The notes: generated by a model not told the origin, from the sequence alone. 64,000 nt of DNA from Mesomycoplasma neurolyticum (GCF_900660485.1 NZ_LR214951.1:124001-188000), one strand, 5' to 3'. Counted from the stretch's first letter, positions 21,654-36,147 are shown. Program-made: numbers and translations.

Positions 21654-22035
21654 AATCAAAAATATTAGATTTTTGACTTAAAATAATTTTTCCTAAAATT
21701 CTAGTATTAGGTTTAATTTTTAAATTAGTTGAATGAAAAAGCACAACATTAAAAACATCATTTTTGATGTTTTTTATTTCTTTTATTTTTAAGTAAAAAT
21801 TTTCATTGTTTTTAGCATATTTTTGCTCTATTAAAATTTTACTATTTTTATTAATTTCATAATACAAGTTAGAATTTATTTTAAAATTCATTTGATTCTG
21901 ATTATTTATTTCAATTTCAACTAAAATATTTTTTTTATAATTAATTTTATATAATAATGCTAAAACTATAAAAAAAATCATTGTAATTAATAATAATGAA
22001 AAAATTAAAATTTTAAAATTATAATTTTTGAACAT
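21640..22035 (-). CDS. Small membrane-anchored accessory protein of the C39 exporter
   Basis: A 131-residue protein with one N-terminal TM segment (about residues 8-30), then an extracytoplasmic domain of about 100 residues rich in beta-forming sequence (EIEINNQNQMNFKINSN...). It overlaps the C39 exporter gene by 17 bases, implying translational coupling. By position and shape it resembles the membrane-fusion/accessory proteins that accompany bacteriocin-type exporters, though it is much smaller than HlyD proteins and I see no clear family motif. The 3' end overlaps metG tail-to-tail. Confidence 0.6.
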   Translation of the reverse strand: MFKNYNFKILIFSLLLITMIFFIVLALLYKINYKKNILVEIEINNQNQMNFKINSNLYYEINKNSKILIEQKYAKNNENFYLKIKEIKNIKNDVFNVVLFHSTNLKIKPNTRILGKIILSQKSNIFDFIFH

Positions 22036-24037
22036 TAATTTTTTTGGAATCCTTTATAAATTTATGTGAATGGGAAACTTCTACAAAAATAGCATCATTT
22101 TGAAAATCATTAATTAATATTTTTAAAGTGTCAAAATTTTCATCAGAAATATTTTCAAATGCTTCATCCAATAAAATCAAGTCATATTTTTGATTAAATA
22201 ACTTTAAGAGCAAAATAATTTGTTTTTGACCCAATGAAAAATTTGATCAATCATTTTTTATTTTTTGGTTTAAATTTATTTTTCATTTTTCTAACATCTT
22301 AGTTAAATCATAATATTCAATATTTTTTACAAACACTTTTTCTTTTGTTGAATTTTTGTCAATAATAAATTCATAAACTGTTACATCTATTGATGGTGTG
22401 TTTCCAGAAATATAAATAATTTTATTTCTTAAAAAATTTTTATTTAAAAAACTTAACGCTAAATTATTAAAATAAATTCCTTTTTCAAGTTCTAAATCTA
22501 AATTTAAAATTTTCAAAAGAGTTGATTTACCTGTTCCATTATTACCAATAATGTGTATGTTTTCTTTTATTTCGAAATTTTCAATTTTTAAAATTGTTTT
22601 TAAATTATTGTATTTGTAATTTATATTATTTAAGTTTATAGTGTTAATTTTATCTAAATTATTATTTCCATTTTTTTCTTTTGGTAAAAATAAAATAAAT
22701 TTTAATAAATCATAATCATTAATAAAAATCGGATAAGAAATTATTAGATCAGTTAAACTATTTAAAGGGTTTAAAAAATTAGAAATAAAAGTGATAAAAA
22801 GAATCATTGTTCCAATTTGAATATTTTTATTAATAACAAACAAACTTGAAATAAAGATACTAAAAATAGGTAAAAATTCACTTAATAAATTTTTTGCATT
22901 TTGGAACACATAATTTATTTTTCAAATAAAATTTTCTTCTTTTTTATAATCATTTAATTTTTTTTCAATATTAAATTGCAACATTTTATTAATATCTTTA
23001 TTTTTTATTTTCTCAATATTTTTTATAATATCAAAAAAGCTAGAATTAAATTCTATGTTTTTTTGGTTTAAAATATTATATTTTTTATTGACAATTTTTT
23101 TATATATAAAACTAATTAAAATAAAGAAAATCCCAATTATTAATGTGATAATAAATAAATATTTATTAATTAAATACAAAACAACAGTTGAAAAAACAAA
23201 ACTTACCATTTCACCAAAAAAAGAATATAAAAAATGAGAGCAATAAAAAGAAAAACCAGGAATAATTGAAAATCTTTTTATATAATCTGAAATTTCTAAT
23301 TTTAATAGTTGTGAATTTTTTCCTTGTTTTATTGAAAACAAAAAATTTTTGATAATTTTATATTCAATGTTATTTTGCAGTTTTTTAATATAAATATTCT
23401 TGATAATATTTTGGCTAAATTTAAAAAGAAAAATTCATAAAAAAATAAATGATATTTTAAATAAAAGTTCCTTATCATTGAATGGCAAAATTTTTTCAAT
23501 TACTGTTTTCAAGAAAAATGCACTAGAAAAATGTAAAATTGAGACTAATAAAATTGAAAAAAATAAAAAATAATGCTCTTTCTTGTTTAAAAAAGTAAAA
23601 ATTCAATTTTTTGTATTTTTTATTTCAGGATTAAAAATTTTATTTGGAAAAATAATAATATCAACAAACATTTTTTCAAAATCATTAATCTTTATTTTGC
23701 GATTCCCTATTAAAGGATCAGCTATATAAAAATATTTTTTATTTTTATTTTCTAGAATTACATAATGATTGTTATCATTTTCATTAATTAACAAAATTAC
23801 TGGTTCATTTAATTCTTCTTTTTTTAATGTTTCAAAATCAATATTGTATGCTTCTAATTCAATACCTCATTGAAAAGCTAAATTTTGCAAATTTTTTATA
23901 ACAATTCCATCATCACTAAAAAAAGCGCTTTTTTTCAACTCGAAAAGTGATATTCACTTTTTATTATAGTGATAAAACAAAGCTTGAAATACTACTAAAC
24001 CACAATCTTTTAAATCATTTTGTTTTTTTATTTTCAT
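22019..24037 (-). CDS. ABC exporter with N-terminal C39 peptidase domain (bacteriocin/peptide type)
   Basis: A 672-residue fused exporter. Residues 1-140 form a C39 Cys peptidase: catalytic Cys in KQNDLKDCGLVVFQA (Cys12), His in NNHYVILEN and Asp in YIADPLIG. Such domains cut leader peptides after a double glycine. Then come about six TM segments (about 150-440) and an ATPase domain with Walker A GNNGTGKST, an atypical signature FSLGQ in place of LSGGQ, and Walker B DLILLDEAF. The D-loop/H-loop region reads VEVSHSHKF. The exporter should bind and cleave a small secreted peptide while exporting it. No obvious double-glycine precursor was found nearby. UGA-Trp codons are frequent. Start ATG 24037 is chosen because the peptidase motif begins within 12 residues. 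Confidence 0.85.
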
Positions 24038-24114
24038 ATTTAATAATAGATTTTTCTTTCTTTTAAAATGATAAAAAAAATAAATATAAAATTTGAGAAA
24101 AAAAAGTTTGTATT

Positions 24115-24159
24115 AAAAACACTTTTAATAAGGTTCAAACTTATTTTAAAAGTGTTTTT
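24115..24159 (-). terminator. Terminator of the glucoside operon
   Basis: A long near-perfect hairpin with arms of AAAAACACTTTT and AAAAGTGTTTTT lies between the two-TM gene and the C39 exporter gene. It separates the two minus-strand operons and could also work in the + direction. Confidence 0.75.
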
Positions 24160-24177
24160 AAATAATAAATTTATTTT

Positions 24178-24385
24178 TTATTTTTTTAACAGACCCATAC
24201 GCACTATATTGTAGGTTATTATTATGTATATTAAAAACAAAATAATTAAAGATGACACAAACAATAAAACAGATGTTGTTGTATTATATTTCTTAAATTG
24301 TCAAAAAAATAAAATTAAACTAAAAATTAAAGATTGTAAAAAAGCAATTAAATAATGAAATTTTGAATATTTATTTTTAAATCTT

Positions 24386-24399
<14 letters not shown>
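24178..24399 (-). CDS. 73-residue two-TM protein
   Basis: A small protein with a Lys/Arg-rich N-terminus (MKKNRRFKNKYSK), two hydrophobic segments (about residues 16-34 and 43-63) and a short basic tail. Its ATG overlaps the end of the GH13 glucosidase gene by 14 bases, which supports real translation by coupling. No family was recognised. It is the last gene of the regulator-PTS-glucosidase operon and is followed by a terminator, then by the C39 exporter operon. Confidence 0.6.
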
Positions 24400-27536
<3,137 letters not shown>

Positions 27537-27598
27537 TTTACCTCCTAATTTAAGTATATAAAAAACTTAAATATGCAAAAAAGTTAAAAAATTTTTTT

Positions 27599-27611
27599 TG
27601 GAACTGTTCCA
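27599..27611 (-). promoter_or_regulatory. Operator palindrome for the LacI-type regulator
   Basis: TGGAACTGTTCCA is a perfect 13-base palindrome with a central base. It lies between the regulator stop and the PTS gene, where a repressor would control the PTS-glucosidase operon. Its size and symmetry fit LacI-family operators; binding by the adjacent regulator is inferred. Confidence 0.65.
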
Positions 27612-27620
27612 TATTTTTAG

Positions 27621-28547
27621 TTAAAATATAAAAATTTTATTTTCAATTTTTTTATTAAAGATTTCACCTATTTTTTCACCTATTTTAAAATAATCAATAA
27701 AAATTTTTTCATTAGCAAAAGCAAATTTGTCAAAAAAAGTTTTTCCACCAATATCAGTTAATAAAAAAGATTGCTCTTTTTTTAACAAAACAATAGTTTT
27801 AAAAATAGTGTGTGTTCCACAAATAATAGCTTTTATATTTTTTCTTTTAATATCTTCAAAACTTTTTTCAATCAAGTCAACAGAATTTTTTTCTAAAAAA
27901 TAACTATAAAATTTTATTTTATTAGCTTTAATGTAATTTGACACACCTTCAAAACGTTCTTTTCCTGTAATTGGATCATCCATATCCAAACCAATGTAAG
28001 CCAACTTTTTAATTTTATTTTTTTCAACAAAATTTTTTGTTAAATTAAAAAAATGTTGTTTTTGTTCTAGAACAATAGATTTAATATTTTCTATTATTTC
28101 ACCATAAACAATAATATTTACATAATTTATATTAGAAATAATTTTTTTTAAATATGATGTAGTTTTAGGCAAAAATAAAAGCAAATTTTGCGGTTTTTGC
28201 TTTAAAACATAACGTAATTTAGAAAGATATTTTCTTCAATCTAATGTTGCTTTAACAATTAAAAGATTAAATTCATTTTCAACTTGCTTTTCTAATCCAT
28301 TAATAATTTCACTTATACTATCTGAAAAACTGGAAATAATAACATAAATAGTTTGTTTGTATGTGTTGTCTTTAATTAATCTATAATTTGGTGAAAAATT
28401 TTCTTTAGTAATAATTTTTTCAATTTTTTGTCTTTTTTCATCAGAAATATAACCATTATTAAAATATCTAGATATAGTGCCAATCCCGACATTAGCAATA
28501 TTAGCTATTTTTTTATAATTATTATTTGTTTTTTTATTTTTAACCAT
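27621..28547 (-). CDS. LacI/GalR-family transcriptional regulator
   Basis: A 308-residue regulator. Its N-terminal helix-turn-helix and hinge follow the LacI pattern (KKIANIANVGIGTISRYFNNG, then R.KIEKII and FSPNYR), with a periplasmic-binding-protein-like effector domain after residue 60. The effector domain includes the YIGLDMDDPITGKERFEG segment, which corresponds to the D..GG...A region of relatives. Regulators of sugar use are rare in mycoplasmas. Its gene precedes the PTS/glucosidase genes it probably controls through the palindrome at 27599. One UGA-Trp occurs at about 28185-28235. Confidence 0.85.
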
Positions 28548-28699
28548 TACTTAAAAAATTATAAATTTTTATTTTAAAAATATTAAAAAAATAAAATTTA
28601 AAAGTATAAAAACAAAATTTAATTAATAATAAAAACTTTGTATCAAAATCGAAGTTTAATTAGCAAATATAATATTATGTTTAAAAAATTAAATTGTGC

Positions 28700-28705
28700 T
28701 ATAAT
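28700..28705 (+). promoter_or_regulatory. -10 box of the Bax-inhibitor-1 family gene
   Basis: A TATAAT lies exactly 6 bases before the ATG at 28712, so transcription would begin at or next to the start codon (leaderless mRNA). Bases 28548-28699 hold no gene. Confidence 0.6.
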
Positions 28706-28711
28706 AAAGTC

Positions 28712-29524
28712 ATGAATTTAACAAGATTTTGAACTAAAAAATTTGATAGTACATTTTTAACAAATGAACAAAAAAAATTAAAAAATAAAATGCTTGCTTA
28801 TTCCATAGGATGATTTGCCTTTGGATTGGCAGTTACATTTTTATTCACTTATACTATTTTAGCATCCACAGCATTATATAATGCTTATTATTCTTTTTTA
28901 ACAAAGATGTTTTTTTATAACACAATTACTACTATTTTATCAGTTGTAATAATGTCGGTGATTGAAATAGCTCTTGTTACATATATATCAAGACCAAAAA
29001 TAAGGCGTCCATTATTATTTGTAGTACTAGCTTATATTGCATTTATTATTTCACACTCTTTATTTTTACCACTTATTATATCTATTAGTTACTTTACTTC
29101 TCTTATTGATAAGTCAGGTATGGACTTTATAACTAAAATCACACTAGCATTGATAGTGCCTAGTGTTTCAATAGCTATTTTTGGTTTTTTAGGATATTTT
29201 GGTTTTATTGATTTCGCAAAATTACTTCCTTTTGCAATAATAGGAAGTATAGTAGTTATAATAATGGCTATTATTTCATATTTTATTAGACATTCATTAT
29301 TAGATTCATTAATTTCTGGTATAAGTATTTTAGTTGCGTGAATTTATATTGGTTATGCATTCCAAGGTATTGCAGCAGAAGGTAATAGAATTCTTCTTGA
29401 AGATAGCACAGAACAACATAAAAAATCATTTATGCTTAAATCTTCTATTTATTTTGGATGTATATTATTAATTATGTTCATAAAAATATTTATACACATG
29501 TTAAGATTAACAAATAGAAGATAA
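28712..29524 (+). CDS. Bax inhibitor-1 / YccA-like family membrane protein
   Basis: A 270-residue protein with about seven TM segments starting near residue 30. The conserved features of the family are the long hydrophobic core, GYFGFIDFAKLLPF near residue 170, and the C-terminal part in which a loop (GYAFQGIAAEGN...) leads to a last helix with LRLTNRR. In bacteria such proteins are linked to calcium leak or to regulation of membrane proteases; the role in mycoplasmas is unknown. Three UGA-Trp codons occur. The start is fixed by a TATAAT 6 bases upstream with no Shine-Dalgarno. Confidence 0.75.
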
Positions 29525-29543
29525 TAAATTTAAATTAATTTAG

Positions 29544-29569
29544 AACTCACTTTCTAAGTGAGTTTTTTT
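29544..29569 (+). terminator. Terminator after the BI-1 family gene
   Basis: A 9-bp perfect stem AACTCACTT/AAGTGAGTT with a 3-base loop is followed by five T. Confidence 0.88.
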
Positions 29570-29644
29570 ATTTATTAAAGTATTTGGTAATTTGTTATGC
29601 AAAAAAATGTTTATTTAAATAAAATTTAATATAATTTTTTTATT

Positions 29645-31165
29645 ATGATTGCTTATATTAATGGAAAAATTTGAATTGAAAAAAATATTTTTCAAGAAGC
29701 CTTTATTGTTAAAGGCAAAAAAATTATATTTGTGGGACAAACAAAAGATGCATTAGAATTTAAACCAAAGACTATTATTGATTTAAATAAAAAATTAGTT
29801 ATCCCAGGATTGATGGATAGCCATGTTCATTTTTATTTTGGTGCAAAATATGAATCTTATCTTGATTTATCTAAAATCAAAAATCATAAAGATTTAATTA
29901 ATGAATTATTAGTTTTTAATAAAAAACATAATTTTAAAAATGATGATGTTTTGATAGGTTATGATTGAGATGAAGAACAGTTTGAAGAAAAAAAAATGAT
30001 ATCTAAAAAATATTTAGATGATCATTTTCCAAATTTATCTGTTTTTTTGTGAAGAAAATCCTATCATTCTGCATTTGCTAACACACATGCTCTAAAGCGT
30101 TTAGGTATTTATCATAAAAATGCTACTTATGAAAAAAGCTATATTGAATTAGGCGAAGACAAAATGCCAACAGGTTTTTTAAAAGAAAAAATTTGTTACA
30201 AAGTAGATGCATTAATTTCAGCAGAAAGAAACATTCAATATCAAAAAGATTTTATAAAATGAGTAAAAAAAGCAAATAATTTTGGCATAACTGGAATTTT
30301 TACTTGTGATTTAAGAAATGAAAATTGAGAATTTGATTTGAATGTTTTTGAAAAATTAAACAATAAAAATAAATTATCATTAGAAATTTCACATCAAATG
30401 TGATTAACAGAAGAAAAATGAATAAATAATTTTTTAGCAAAAATTCAGCATATTAAATTAAAAAAAAATAATCACCAAATAAGAGCTATTAAAGTTTTTG
30501 CAGATGGTACTTTTTCAAATAATACACTTAATTTAAAAACAACTAATTCTTTAGATAATTTATTTATCGATAAAGAAAAATTTTATGAATTTGTAAAGAA
30601 AATCAATAGTTATAATTTGTCAGTTGTGACTCATTCAATAGGAGATTTAACAAGTGAAGTTGTTATTAAGAATTATGCAATGAATGATCATAGTAATTTA
30701 ATGCGTAATGGTTTAATACATAGTGATGTAATGAACAAAAAATTAGTTAAACTAATTAAAAATCACAATATTTATTTATCTCTTCAACCATGTTTTTTAA
30801 AAGAAAATTATTTTTTTAATGATAAAATGGAAATTTCACCTTATAAAACATTAGTTAAAAACAAAATAAACATAAGTTTTGGAACAGATTGAAAGGTTTG
30901 TGATTTAAATCCTTGATGTAATATTCATTTAGCTATTAATCATCCTAATCCAAAACAAAAAATAAAATTATGACAAGCTTTAGAAGCTTATACACTAGGT
31001 ACAGCAAAATATATGAACATCGATGATAAAGTAGGTAAAATAGCAAAAAATTATTATGCTAATTTCATCATTTTAGAAAAAGATATTTTTAGAAATCATA
31101 AAAAAAATATTCATAAAACAATTGTTTTATCAACTTATTTTAGGGGAAAAAAGGTTTCAAATTAA
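29645..31165 (+). CDS. Amidohydrolase family protein (YtcJ-like)
   Basis: A 506-residue metal-dependent hydrolase of the amidohydrolase superfamily. An N-terminal beta-sandwich strand leads to the metal-binding HxH in VIPGLMDSHVHFYFG (about residue 60). Further conserved stretches are KVFADGTFS, VTHSIGDLTSE, GLIHSDVM and SFGTDWKV, the positions of metal-ligand and catalytic residues in the YtcJ branch; a final PGF-like segment (GKIAKNYYANFIILEKD) completes it. Substrate unknown. A TATAAT at 29630-29635 ends 9 bases before the ATG, again suggesting a leaderless or very short leader. Trp is mostly UGA. Confidence 0.85.
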
Positions 31166-31166
31166 A

Positions 31167-31206
31167 AAAAATTCTCATTGTTTTTATATCAAATAGTGAG
31201 AATTTT
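31167..31206. terminator. Bidirectional terminator between convergent genes
   Basis: An inverted repeat AAAATTCTCA...TGAGAATTTT with A and T flanks sits between the amidohydrolase stop and the nptA-like stop on the opposite strand. Confidence 0.75.
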
Positions 31207-31223
31207 TTTAAATGTAAATTTTA

Positions 31224-32993
31224 TTAATTTCCATGAACTTTTTTAAATTCTTTATCTTCTTTTTTATTCAATGCAATTAAAGATCTTTTTGATTCTGTGT
31301 GATAATTGTTAACTCTTAAAAAGTGATGTCCCATTCTTTCTAATGATCTAATCACAAAATCAAATTCAAACCCTACTTCTAATTGTTTAGTATGAGAATT
31401 AGAATTTGCTAATCTCAAAATGTTGAGCTTTAAAAATTCATGAGATAAAATATCTAAATTATCAGTTAATTTTTGAATAGTTTTTCTTTCCTTGGCATTG
31501 AAATTACTAATTTGCTTAATTGTTTTTTCAGCAATCAGTCTTAGTAGTGAAAGTAATTCATTTACTTCATGAATAGATTCACTATCCATATCAAAAAATT
31601 TCTCATTTTTAGAATTATGAATTTTATTTAGTTCTTTAACTGCACCCACTCCTAGCTTCATAATTTTTTCAATAGAACGAGCTGATAAAATTAATGATAA
31701 ATAAATTTCTGAATCTTCTTTGTTTAATTTCTTAGAGTTGATTTTAATTAAATAATTATAAATTTCTCCCCTTGTATTATCAACAAAAGCTTCAAGTTTA
31801 TATAATCTATTTAAAATTTTCTTATCACCAGTTTTAAGAAATTTAGAAATAATTTCAGTTCCTTCTTTTAAAATAATTGTTTGTGTCTTGATGGCTTTTT
31901 TAGCACTTTGAAGTGCTAAAGTATGATTAACATCAATTAGTTCATTTGGCAAAATAATTTCATAATCAAATTTACTTTTTTTCTTTTTGTCTTTTATTAT
32001 TAAGTTGACAAGCTTTTCTAAATATTTGGTTAATCAAATGTAAATAGCAACCAAAATAAAATTAAATAATAAATGCCCAATAGAAAGTTGGAATCTTGGT
32101 GAATTTGGCACAATCATTTTAATTAGATCAGCATATCAAGTTAATGGAGATAAGAAAAATAGTAAAACAAATGAAATACTAAAGTTAGTTATACCTCAAA
32201 TAACAGCAATTTTTTTAGATTCTTTGTTTCTTGTAGAAAATGAAACAATTAATCCTGTTATTGTTGTACCAACATTCGCGCCAAAAACTAATGCTAATGC
32301 TGCTGATAATGACATTTGTATTCCTTGATTATCTGTTGCTGTTTGTGAAGCTTCATACATAACTTGATAAAGAGAAACTGTTGCACTAGATGATTGCAAA
32401 ACACCAGTGAATAAAAACGAGATAATAAAACTACTTCAAGCATTAGCGCTCATAACACCAACTACTTGTTGAAAAATAGGGAGTTTTATTAATAGTTTTG
32501 CTTGTCCTGAAAGAATTTTAAGTGAAAAGAAAATTAAACCTATTGAAAATAAAAGTGAAAAAAGATTTTGTCATTTCATTTTCTTGGTCAATAACATTCC
32601 AAAAACTCCAATAAATATTAAAAAAATAAAGTACTCTGTGAAACTAAATTTAGATTCAAAAGCAACTATTAATGAAGTTGTTGCTGTTCCGATGTTAGCA
32701 CCTAATAAAAATGCAATAGCAGTTCTTAAATTAATTAAGCTTCCAGCTAAAAGTCCCATAATCAAAGCGACGGCTCCATCAGATGACTGGATCATTGTAG
32801 TGATTAAAACCCCAATAATCATTGCAACAAAATTATTTTTACTGATAAAATTCATCATTTTCTTCAATCTGGAATCACTCAGTTGTTTTAATGTACTGGA
32901 TAATCCTTTGGTTGAAAAAATAAATAAAGCAAGCCCAGCAGCAGCTAATAAAAGTGAAAGTGTTAAACTTATTTTTCAAGTAAAATTTTCCAT
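31224..32993 (-). CDS. Na/Pi cotransporter family protein with PhoU-like C-terminus
   Basis: A 589-residue membrane protein of the NptA/type II sodium-phosphate cotransporter family. Two inverted transmembrane repeats each contain the QSS hallmark (MIQSSDGAV at about 63 and VLQSSSATV at about 200) followed by a GANIGT/GANVGT motif. The C-terminal about 240 residues are helical and PhoU-like (LALQSAKKAIKTQ..., SLERMGHHFLRV). It probably imports phosphate. ATG 32993 has GAGGA 5 bases upstream. It lies 19 bases after ffh on the same strand, so it may be co-transcribed with it. Trp is UGA in several places. Confidence 0.88.
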
Positions 32994-33012
32994 AATTCCT
33001 CTAAATATTTTT

Positions 33013-34353
33013 TTATTTAAATTGTTCGAATATATTACCTAAGCCAGAGTTATTGTTTTTCGTTATTTCTTTCATTTTTTTGACAAAATTTTCAAATTCA
33101 TTAATCATTTGATTATATTCTTGATTTGTTCTTCCTGAACCTTTGATGATTCTATTTTTTCTTGATGAATTTTTCAAAAGTTTAGGATTTTTTCTTTCTT
33201 CCATTGTCATAGAAGAAATCAAAATTTCATATAGTTTTATTTTTTGATCAACATTTGCTATTTTGGAAGCATCAATATTTTTGGGTAATCCCGGTATCAT
33301 TTTGATTAATTTTGAAAATTTACCCATTTTTTTCATTTGTTGTAATGATGCAAGTAAATCATCTAAATTAAAATTACCAGATAAAAATTTTCTTCCTAAT
33401 TTTTTTGCTTTATCTTTATCTATTACTTCTTCAGCCTTTTCAATAACACTTAAAACATCACCCATACCTAAAATTCTATTAGCCATTCTATCTGGGTGAA
33501 ATAAATCAAAATTTGATATTTTTTCCCCTGTACCGATAAATGCGATAGGTATATTTAACAATTTAGTAATTGAAAAGGCTGCCCCACCTTTAGCATCAGA
33601 ATCTAATTTTGTAATAATTGATGATGTTAATGTTAGATACTCATTAAATGTTTTAGCAACATTTATAATATCTTGCCCTGCAAGTGAATCAGTTACAAAA
33701 ATAATTTCTTGAGCTCTAGCAATCTTTTTGATTGCAACTAACTCATTCATTAATTTTTCATCAATTGATAAACGACCTGCTGTATCTATGACAACAAAGT
33801 CATAATTTTCATTTTTTGCTTTTTGAAGTCCGTTTTCAACTATTTTTTCTGCGCTTGTTTCATTTTTTTCACTATAAACATCAATATTTATTTGTTTTCC
33901 TAAAGCAATTAGTTGCTCGATTGCAGCAGGTCTATAAATATCAGCTGCAATCATTAATGGTTTAGTAATTTTCTTTTTCTTTAAGAGAAAATGTGCTAAT
34001 TTTGCAGTTGATGTAGTTTTACCACTACCTTGTAAACCTGTCATTAAAACAACTGAAATTGGTTTAGTTATTTTTAATTCTTTAACTTTTCCACCTAAAA
34101 TTTTCACTAATTCATCATTAACAACTTTAACCACTTGTTGTCCAGGGTTAAGTTTGCCAATGATTTCAGAACCTATAGATTTTTGTTTAATTTCTTTTAT
34201 AAATTCTTTTACAATGGTAATATTAACATCCGCTTCAAGAAGTGCTATTTTAATATCTCTTGTAATTTCTAAAATATCTTCTTCCTTTAGTAGTGTTTTT
34301 TTAGATGCTTTATCAATTGCTTTTTGTATTCTTTTTCCTAAAAAATCAATCAT
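33013..34353 (-). CDS. ffh: Signal recognition particle protein Ffh
   Basis: A 446-residue SRP54 GTPase that delivers membrane proteins to the translocon with 4.5S RNA and FtsY. An N-domain helix bundle is followed by the G domain (G1 GLQGSGKTTSTAKLA, DTAGRL, TKLDSDAKGGAA, GTGEKI) and the Met-rich M domain (LQQMKKMGKFSKLIKMIPG; SSMTMEERKNP; SRKNRIIKGSGRT). The start at 34353 (MIDFLGKRIQ) is preferred to the in-frame ATG at 34359, because the TATAAT on this strand (34360-34365) places the transcription start at about 34353. The mRNA is therefore probably leaderless. Followed by the Na/Pi cotransporter gene. Confidence 0.96.
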   Translation of the reverse strand: MIDFLGKRIQKAIDKASKKTLLKEEDILEITRDIKIALLEADVNITIVKEFIKEIKQKSIGSEIIGKLNPGQQVVKVVNDELVKILGGKVKELKITKPISVVLMTGLQGSGKTTSTAKLAHFLLKKKKITKPLMIAADIYRPAAIEQLIALGKQINIDVYSEKNETSAEKIVENGLQKAKNENYDFVVIDTAGRLSIDEKLMNELVAIKKIARAQEIIFVTDSLAGQDIINVAKTFNEYLTLTSSIITKLDSDAKGGAAFSITKLLNIPIAFIGTGEKISNFDLFHPDRMANRILGMGDVLSVIEKAEEVIDKDKAKKLGRKFLSGNFNLDDLLASLQQMKKMGKFSKLIKMIPGLPKNIDASKIANVDQKIKLYEILISSMTMEERKNPKLLKNSSRKNRIIKGSGRTNQEYNQMINEFENFVKKMKEITKNNNSGLGNIFEQFK

Positions 34354-34359
34354 GCACAT

Positions 34360-34365
34360 ATTATA
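34360..34365 (-). promoter_or_regulatory. -10 box of ffh
   Basis: On the minus strand this reads TATAAT and ends 6 bases before the chosen ffh ATG. It overlaps the alternative ATG at 34359, which could therefore not be in the transcript. Confidence 0.6.
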
Positions 34366-34388
34366 AACAATTTTTTATTTTTTTCTTT

Positions 34389-34445
34389 TATAATATAAAA
34401 AAATAATCTTTGTTACTTTGGCATATATAATATAAAAAAAATAAT
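34389..34445 (+). promoter_or_regulatory. Repeated -10-like boxes upstream of pyrG
   Basis: The element TATAATATAAAAAAA occurs twice (34389 and 34426), 37 bases apart, in the region between divergent ffh and pyrG. Either TATAAT could serve pyrG, whose start lies about 90 bases further on. No other feature was seen here. Confidence 0.45.
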
Positions 34446-34521
34446 TTTGTTTGTTATTTTTATTTTTATTTTATGTAAAATTAAAGTAATGTTTTTTAAA
34501 CTAAAAAATAAAGGTGGTAAT

Positions 34522-36147
34522 ATGTCAAAATACATTTTTGTAACAGGTGGTGTGATTTCAGGGCTTGGTAAAGGAGTTTCAGCTGCTTCATTAGGTCTTT
34601 TGTTAAAATCAAGAGGCTACAGTGTCTTTGTTCTTAAATTAGATCCTTATTTAAATATAGATCCAGGTGTTATGTCTCCTTATGAACATGGTGAAGTTTT
34701 TGTAACTGAAGATGGTGGAGAAACTGATTTAGATTTAGGTCACTATGAAAGATTTATTAATGAAAATTTTTTCAAAGACTCTAATTATACAAGTGGTAAA
34801 ATTTTTAATAATATTTTTACCAAAGAAAGACAAGGTTTTTACAGTGGAAAAACTGTTCAATACATCCCACATGTTACAAATGAAATAAAAAATGTCATAA
34901 AAAATATTGAAAAAAAATATAAAAAAGATTTTATTATTGTTGAAATAGGTGGAACAGTAGGTGATATTGAATCTAATCCATTTATTTATGCAATTTCAGA
35001 ATTAGCATATGAAGCTAATGAAGAAAAAACTTTTTTTATTCATGTTACTTATGTTCCTTATTTGAATACATCAAAAGAATTTAAAACAAAACCTTCTCAA
35101 TATTCAATTAATACACTTAGATCAATGGGAATCAAAGCAAATATGATACTTTTGAGGTCAGATAATGAAATAGAAACAAAAGTTATTGAAAAAATTTCAA
35201 AAATTTCATTTTTAAATAAAGAAAATGTAATTTCTATATATGACTTGGACAATGTTTATAAATCACCTTTATTATTAGAAGAAAAAAAAGCGGATCAATT
35301 AATACTTAAATATTTTAATTTACCTGTGAATAAAAATAAAGCACTAAATAAATGAAAAGAGTTTGTAAAATTGAGTGAAAAACCTGCAAAAGGGGAGTTG
35401 AATGTTAAATTAATTGCTAAATATTCAGAATTTCAAGATGCATATAAATCTATAATTGAGGCTTTAAAAATTTCAGCAATTTATAAAGAACAAAAGTTAA
35501 ACTTAGATTTTATTAATTCAGAAGAATTAAATGAAAAAACAGCCGATAAATTATTAAATAATTCAGATGCGATTTTAATTATGCCAGGTTTTGGAGTAAG
35601 AGGTTTTGAAGGGAAAATTTTTGCAGCACAATATGCAAGAGACAAAAATATTCCAACCTTAGGTATTTGTTTGGGTATGCAAGCTATGACAATTGCCCAA
35701 GCTAGAAACAAAGGTATAAAAAATGCAACTTCAAAAGAGTTTTTAGGTGAAAAAGAAGATGAAGTTTATGTTTTGGATTTAATCAAAGGAAAAAATAAAA
35801 ATAACATAGGTGGAACTCTTAGACTTGGGAGAAGTGAAATTATTTTGAAAAATGATAGTGTTATTGCTAATATTTATAAAACAACAAACATTTTTGAACG
35901 TCATAGACATCGCTATGAAGTTCAAGAAAAATTTGTAAATATATTAGAAGATGAAAATTTTGTTTTTTCAGGAAGAAGTGTAAAAAATAATTTAATTGAA
36001 ATTTGTGAAGACAAATCAAAAGATTTTTACATAGGTGTACAATATCACCCTGAATTTCATGCACGTCCTTTAGAACCACATAATTTATTTACTACATTAA
36101 TAGAAAAAACTATTGAAAGAAAAAAGAGAAAAAATGCTAAACAATAA
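34522..36147 (+). CDS. pyrG: CTP synthase
   Basis: A 541-residue enzyme that aminates UTP to CTP using ATP and glutamine. The N-terminal synthetase domain has the P-loop GGVISGLGKG (residues 9-18), DPYLNIDPG, EVFVTEDGGETDLDLGHYERF and EIGGTVGDIE. The C-terminal class I glutamine amidotransferase has the oxyanion GFGVRG and the nucleophile Cys in LGICLGMQ (about 385), with His-Glu in YHPEFHARP. The start follows AAGGTGG by 3-4 bases. The 3' end overlaps the cation ATPase gene by 14 bases. Only one UGA-Trp (35353) is present. Length is normal. Confidence 0.97.

Noticed and set aside
32584..33042. Open frame of 152 codons on the plus strand over the Na/Pi cotransporter gene
   Set aside because: Antisense shadow of a clear transporter with both QSS motifs; no promoter or start signal.
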